The notes beneath the pieces were generated by a model, which saw only the letters and a program-made list of their open reading frames with translations, was not told the DNA's origin and searched no databases. Source: Bursaphelenchus xylophilus (Eukaryota > Nematoda > Chromadorea > Rhabditida > Aphelenchoididae). From it: a stretch of 64,000 nt of DNA. A program made the translations under genes and the position numbers. The stretch spans positions 7,998,001 to 8,062,000 of the forward strand of contig CAJFCV020000003.1 in NCBI GenBank assembly GCA_904066235.2, given 5' to 3'. Below, in pieces: positions 59,201 to 64,000 of the stretch. Position 1 is the stretch's first letter. The number at the start of each line of letters is the position of its first letter.

Positions 59201-62013
59201 TCTGTTTCATACTACGGTAGCCACTTACTCAGTGATGAGACTGATTTCATCCTCTTCCTCTCCTGCAACATCCTCTCGGTCTCTCTTCTCTTCGTCTCCG
59301 CAAATTGCGTGGCGATAACGACCAAACACAAGTTGATCATGAAGAACGCTCCAATAACAATCAACAATACAAAATAGATCCAATTCCAGAACGAGTGAGC
59401 ATCTTGAACATAGTACATGATATCCGTCCATCCCTCCAAACTGATCACCAAGAAGATGGCAACCCAAGCGAAGCCAATATTGTCGAAAGAGACCGAGCCT
59501 TGGAATGGATTCTTCCTCATCACCTTACACTCATTGTAGTAGATGTTCCAGTTGATACAGGATCCATTTCCCACTTTGTCGTACTCTTCGATGGTGAGAT
59601 TACATCGAACATTGTTCTCAGTATAGGGTGGGAGATTCTGGCAGGTATGAAGGCCACCGGCATCGGATTGGCTACAAATGTAGTCCAGTGAGGTATCTTC
59701 TGGTATGTAATACCTGAAATGCCATTATTCAAAAAAATATGTAATTTCTTTAATTAAATTTTTATACAAACTTTTGCAAAATCATTTCCATTAGTCTGTC
59801 TAGCTACAAATTCGATTGTATCTAGATTTCTACATTCTCCGCGGCATAAACTTATATTACACATGTCTGTCTGAAAATGACAGGTCTCCATGAAACGTAA
59901 AAACCAGTGAAATCTTACTTTGTTAATGAGACATTTTGAAATACGACTTCCGTCACATCATGCGAGAAGTTGGTGCGGGGCAAGTTGATCACACACCGAT
60001 TGCGCAGAAGACCCGCCCACAATTGAACACCGATGATTCCGAAGATGAAGAAGACGAAGAAGCACAACAGCAGGACATTGCCTAACATAGGCAGAGTGTC
60101 CAACAATAAATTTACTGAAATTTGAGGGATTAAAGTTAAAACACAGTTCACAGAATTTTAAATTTTTTGTGTTGAGATCAAGTACCGTAGACTCACCGAG
60201 AATTCTCATGGATGGAATCCGATTTACTGCCCGAAGCGGCCTCAACACCCGGATTGTGCGAATAGCAGTTAGATTAATGTTACCCAAGTATTCTTGTAGA
60301 AGGTACTCCGCAATACTAAAAAAATATTCTATTGGACACACTGACTTACCCGGCAATTACAATGAAAAAATCGAGGCGATTCCATGTGTCCGAGAGGTAA
60401 GCGTTTTCACCGGTAAAGCCCAGAGCCGTTATTTTTATCACCTAAAATTTTAATAGAAATAAAAGCTTGTATTTTATGAGATTCTCTTCATAAAAGATAT
60501 TTTCAAAGCCCAAAATTCACAGCGAGAAGAAAACTTGCCATTTCAGCTGCAAAGTAAAGGAAAATCATGTGGTCGACGAGGCCCAACACAAAGCATCGAT
60601 ATGTATTACAATCGGGGCCATCCTCACAGGGCCGATACATACCCAGAGTGATACAATTGAGCATGATGACGATCATGGTGAGGCGATCGAACCAAGGGTT
60701 CATCACCATCTTCAACGTCCATGATCGGGGCGGTTGGGCTTGCTTGAGGCAGTAAAGGGAGGGCTCTACGAAACTGAAAACGGAAAGGATGATATCGGCG
60801 TCAGATTAGTCGTATAAAGAAGGTTGAAAAATATGAAGAAAGGACCTTAAATTGGCAAAAAGTAAAGAAAAGATTACCCGGGATACGGAAGGTCTAAGTC
60901 ACCACTTTCGATGAAATCTTTGTCCTCATTCCAATCGACCTGCGGCACTCGGGTCTCTTCGATGATTGGCTCGGGCTCAGCTAGCATCGCGACTTTCTTC
61001 GAAGAGAAACGTCGACCTCCATCTCCTTCATTCTCCTCCGACGGCGGTTGGCTTATCGATTCGAAGGTCTGGTACTGTAAAAGATGATCAATAAAATTAT
61101 TCTCAAAGTCATCAAGATTAAAGTTGGGACAGCGGCAAAATAGTCCCAATTAAAGAAAAATCAAATTAAAAATTGTAGCTATCTATAAATTTCAGTGCAA
61201 AAGAAAGCCAAAATTCGGATTACGAATTTAAAAACTGTCCGGTTTGCATGTTCTTCCGAGCTTCCAAAAAACAGCTGGCTCTAAAATAACAATATTTTTT
61301 GTAATAAAAAAATAACATTACGTGTTGACCGTAAAGGTTAGTGGCTTAATCCTTAAAGCATGGCTTATCATTCAAGCCGAAACCGTCGAGATATCGATAG
61401 TAATTTGAACGAACAGAGCCATCAAAAGTGTAGTACAGAAACATGGAACCCGTTTGAGTTTACAAAACGCCTATAATCCTAATCCCCAAGGGTTTGTTTC
61501 GACTGTTTTCAACGCGGAAAACATTCGACAACCGCGCCGCTTAAAGTCGTCGAGTTTACTCGAGGATTTTAAGCCGTCCCATTAGCCAACAGCTTTGCAT
61601 AGTAAATGGCCATCTCCTCTCCGCCGAACTCACTTCATCATTTTGGGAGTCGTGCCGGCGGCGGCGTTGATTCGAGTACCGTCGATTCTGGACAGTCGAA
61701 TGCCTTCGCATAACCGACCTAAATAAGGTGAGTTAGAGGGTTGAAGGAGTGATGCTTAAAGAATTCTAAACTTGTTAATTTAAGGAAAAATCAGTATTCT
61801 TTTAAAGTTATTTGTTAGTAAAAATGGTTTAAAATAGCGGTGAGGACCATACTATAATATATTGTAGCCAAAGTGGATCCCATAGGCAAAGCCTAGGAAC
61901 TCCGTCTCAAGAAGAAGATGATAAACTGGTGGATACCTTTTAGAAGGAAGCCCCGTGTACTTGGAGAGGCTCTGGAAGGAGCGCAACTCCTTGGCCACAG
62001 GTTGTTGTAGCAT
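53264..62013 (-). CDS. cca-1: T-type voltage-gated calcium channel alpha-1 subunit
   Basis: Low-voltage-activated Cav3 channel of the plasma membrane in neurons and muscle. Twenty exons keep frame: 61937-62013, 61634-61718, 60878-61074, 60539-60773, 60350-60441, 60197-60315, 59919-60114, 59229-59713, 58754-59068, 57994-58615, 57763-57892 (or 57368-57500), 56723-57109, 55695-56478, 55430-55629, 54628-55331, 54219-54499, 54014-54135, 53754-53940, 53607-53716, 53264-53530. They give 1864 residues (1865 with the alternative exon). Four six-helix repeats are present with Arg-rich S4 helices ([60 protein letters not shown]). The selectivity residues are E, E, D, D (SLEGW, TQEDW, SSKDGW, TGDNW), the T-type signature. 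After IS6 comes the charged gating-brake helix ([15 protein letters not shown]). The first Met at 62013 is the upstream limit I can support. The intron after domain I S2 uses a GC donor. Confidence 0.95.
57368..57500 (-). other. cca-1: Alternative exon 11b of cca-1 (domain II S5-pore turret)
   Basis: A 133-bp exon with acceptor GTTTGCAG and donor GTAGTT, entering in phase 2 and leaving in phase 0, the same as exon 11a. It encodes 45 residues beginning [16 protein letters not shown] and ending [10 protein letters not shown], with cysteines at positions 10, 13 and 20. It would replace exon 11a; using both would break the frame. Confidence 0.85.
57763..57892 (-). other. cca-1: Alternative exon 11a of cca-1 (domain II S5-pore turret)
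   Basis: A 130-bp exon with acceptor TTCTTCAG and donor GTAGGG, phase 2 in and phase 0 out. It encodes 44 residues beginning [16 protein letters not shown] and ending [15 protein letters not shown], with cysteines at positions 10, 13 and 27. The ending is close to the vertebrate Cav3 form. Confidence 0.88.
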
Positions 62014-64000
62014 TGCGGGAGAGGGTTATAAAAGGGGGAGAGCTTGAGTTGAGTGTGGAAACTGGAGCTGCTTAAGCGTCTTGCCCTGCGACGGCGGTTG
62101 CCGGTTGCTGGAATCGACTGCTGCGAACGTATCCACGCACTCCCGAGGGCATGTCAGTGGTGCGAGAGGCGCTGTGCCGTCGTCAAGTCGGGGACCCACA
62201 GCGCGTTGCAAAGACATGCGCCCGTGGCCTGGAAGACCACAAGGCCGTCTTCACAGCGCATAAACCGGGAGCTGAAAGTTGATTTGATTAGAATTACAGT
62301 TGATTTTAGTCTTTGGGGATAAGAAAATAATAGCAAAGGTGGTCATTAAAAGTAGAAACAACTAACGACTTGTTTCAAACTCCGTCTGGGCTCGTTGAGA
62401 TACCCGTTGAAGCAGTTGTAACGTCGAATGTAGTGGCTCGTTCCGTTTCGTCTGACCGATTATAGGGCTCACGCAAACACCTGAACCATTAACCAATGCT
62501 ACCTTTCGTGTCTCACTGAAAATTGCCCATATTAATCGCGTAATCGGGCGTGAATTCCGCGTATTGGTCGCGAGAAACATGTGAAATGCAATACCCAAGA
62601 CTTCCGGCGCTGATCAAGGAGCCCAACGAAAGTCGCAAAAAACATCTGACTAGCCGGAAAAGCGGAAGAAAGGCGGGCCAAAAAAGTCGCCCCAGACCGA
62701 ATCGCGCATCAATTTTACACGTATCACTGAACTTGGGCCCATTCTCAAATAAAAACGGGAATGGCGGGCGACGAGGGCACGCCAATAACAGTTCCCCACC
62801 CCCGGCGACAGCCTCGACTTCACGCTACTCCCCCCACTTGATATTGGAATGAGGAGGAGCGGCCGTATGTCCTCTCCTTTCGCCATGAAATTCCCCCTCC
62901 ATTTCATACCTCAACAATTTGCATCGTGAGAATACACCATATTTACAGCATATAGAAGAAAGCGGGAACAGGGAGAGCACCTTGGCCCCGTTCTCCCGTC
63001 CCCCCACGTTCTTCGCCGGCTTTCCTCTCGGCCCCGCGGGCAAATTGTGGCCCGACCTTGGCGGACTCAGGGCGGAAAATCGCTGTAGCCCCTTGGACAA
63101 TTCGGCGGCGTTCCGGCATGAATCCGCATGTGTTCGCAGCCCCTCAGGGCACGTCATTACACCGGTGGAGGCCGAGTGTAACAGAGCGGGTCATTGGCTA
63201 CAAATGGAAGGAAATTGGGGAGGAGAGGAGACAAAAGAGCGAGATTTGTGGTCTCCAAGGAAGACGGGTGGGGTAAGAGGCGACCAAAAAATAAAAATTT
63301 GTCCGGAGGACGGTAAAAACTTTATTTTTCTCTATTCAAAACTCACTTAATCCCATAAAAGCCTCATAAGTTTAGCTAAAACCTGAATATTATATAAAGT
63401 ATAAACAACCGATGATGTGGCTATGTAAACACAAAATGCATAAAAAATGCGGGAAAACATTGCAAAGTGCAGATTGACCTCTAATGCAGTTATGCTGCAA
63501 AAAAATTCATGAGAAACTGAATTAAATCTCGCTATGTTTAAAAGACTGTAACATTATAGCAGTTACATTTTTTACAGCCATTTTTGATGGGAAAATAAAC
63601 TGAGGGTAATTTGTCATTTTCAGTCTCTGAACCCCAACAAAGATTAGTGATCTTTGACCGCAAATATTGCCCATGAGACCCATAAAAATGGCTGCAAATC
63701 TCCCCTCCAGACAGGTACAACCATTGTCACATCCATTCCCAACGTAGTCTCATAAATGATGAGATAAAAAGAAGACTTTAAGGGCCGGAGCAACAAAGGA
63801 CACGAGCATCACTCAAAGGCTCTCGAAAATAATTAAAATTCCACTCAAGTCGTTAGTTAACCTGTGCCCTTAAATGCAGCCCCCGGAACCTCAACGGCGC
63901 GCCAAGAAAAACGGGCCCCGCCAGTCCGGAAAGTGTCTTTTGAAATGGTAAAAAAGAAAGTTTCTGAAAGGAAAATGACCCGGCTGTCCCTGGCCGAACA
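62014..64000. other. Upstream flank of cca-1, no supported gene
   Basis: About 2 kb upstream of the channel's first coding exon. A TATA-like TATAAAAGG on the plus strand lies at about 62028, but no gene follows it. Open frames on both strands overlap each other in a GC-richer patch (62050-63200) and show no domain. Likely promoter or 5' UTR sequence. Confidence 0.45.

Noticed and set aside
59820..59871. An exon of the channel between 59713 and 59919
   Set aside because: The acceptor at about 59872 leads to a stop after six codons. The acceptor at 59713 gives the conserved domain I turret.
62053..62322. A plus-strand gene after the TATA-like motif near 62028
   Set aside because: The frame lacks an ATG at its start, has no domain, and overlaps frames on the other strand.
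1..64000. CRISPR arrays, bacterial operons or ribosome binding sites
   Set aside because: The sequence is clearly spliced animal DNA; no regularly spaced repeats were seen.

Overview
The window is nuclear DNA from a nematode. The evidence is the gene content (a Str-superfamily 7TM chemoreceptor, a nematode-type tyrosine phosphatase, an F-box gene, the formin cyk-1, the T-type calcium channel cca-1), very short introns (often 35-60 nt) with T-rich acceptors ending TTTCAG or TTTTAG, acceptor-like sites just upstream of many start codons as expected for spliced-leader trans-splicing, and TIR-type MITEs in non-coding DNA. I cannot name the species. It looks like a nematode outside Caenorhabditis. 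All exon models below were built by hand from splice signals and reading-frame continuity; each model keeps frame from start to stop.

Layout, left to right. 1.27-2.50 kb (-): chemoreceptor GPCR. 3.57-7.83 kb (-): diaphanous-related formin (cyk-1). 7.8-13.8 kb: long stretch with no gene I can support. 13.84-15.52 kb (-): PTP-domain protein whose catalytic Cys is replaced. 17.0-18.3 kb (+): F-box protein. 18.9-20.0 kb (-): claudin/PMP22-like four-TM protein. 20.5-21.5 kb (-): orphan secreted protein. 22.06-25.21 kb (-): protein with a Shroom ASD2-like C-terminus. 25.2-32.0 kb: long non-coding stretch. 32.0-33.3 kb (+): TMEM144. 33.5-34.25 kb (-): PITHD1. 34.6-35.7 kb (+) and 35.8-36.9 kb (+): an orphan protein and glyoxalase II, probably an operon. 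37.3-38.5 kb (-): mitochondrial glutamate carrier. 39.3-40.8 kb (+): ERGIC2/Erv41. 41.2-44.0 kb (-): mitofilin/MIC60. 44.6-49.2 kb (-): TANC/rolling pebbles-like STAND NTPase with ankyrin and TPR repeats. 49.2-53.3 kb: no gene seen. 53.3-62.0 kb (-): T-type calcium channel cca-1, 20 exons plus one mutually exclusive alternative. 62-64 kb: upstream flank.

The genes do not form one pathway. Most are conserved housekeeping, cytoskeletal (formin, Shroom-like), mitochondrial (MIC60, glutamate carrier, glyoxalase II) or membrane-excitability genes. The points most worth a second look are: two interchangeable exons for the domain II turret of the calcium channel; a 777-bp palindromic, Harbinger-like element carrying tRNA-type A and B boxes in both arms, in the first intron of the Shroom-like gene; two copies of a mariner-type palindromic MITE, one lying 27 bp past the claudin-like stop codon; a third inverted-repeat element in the last intron of the Shroom-like gene; a predicted pseudophosphatase; and a glyoxalase II gene with two start codons, each just after an acceptor-like site.
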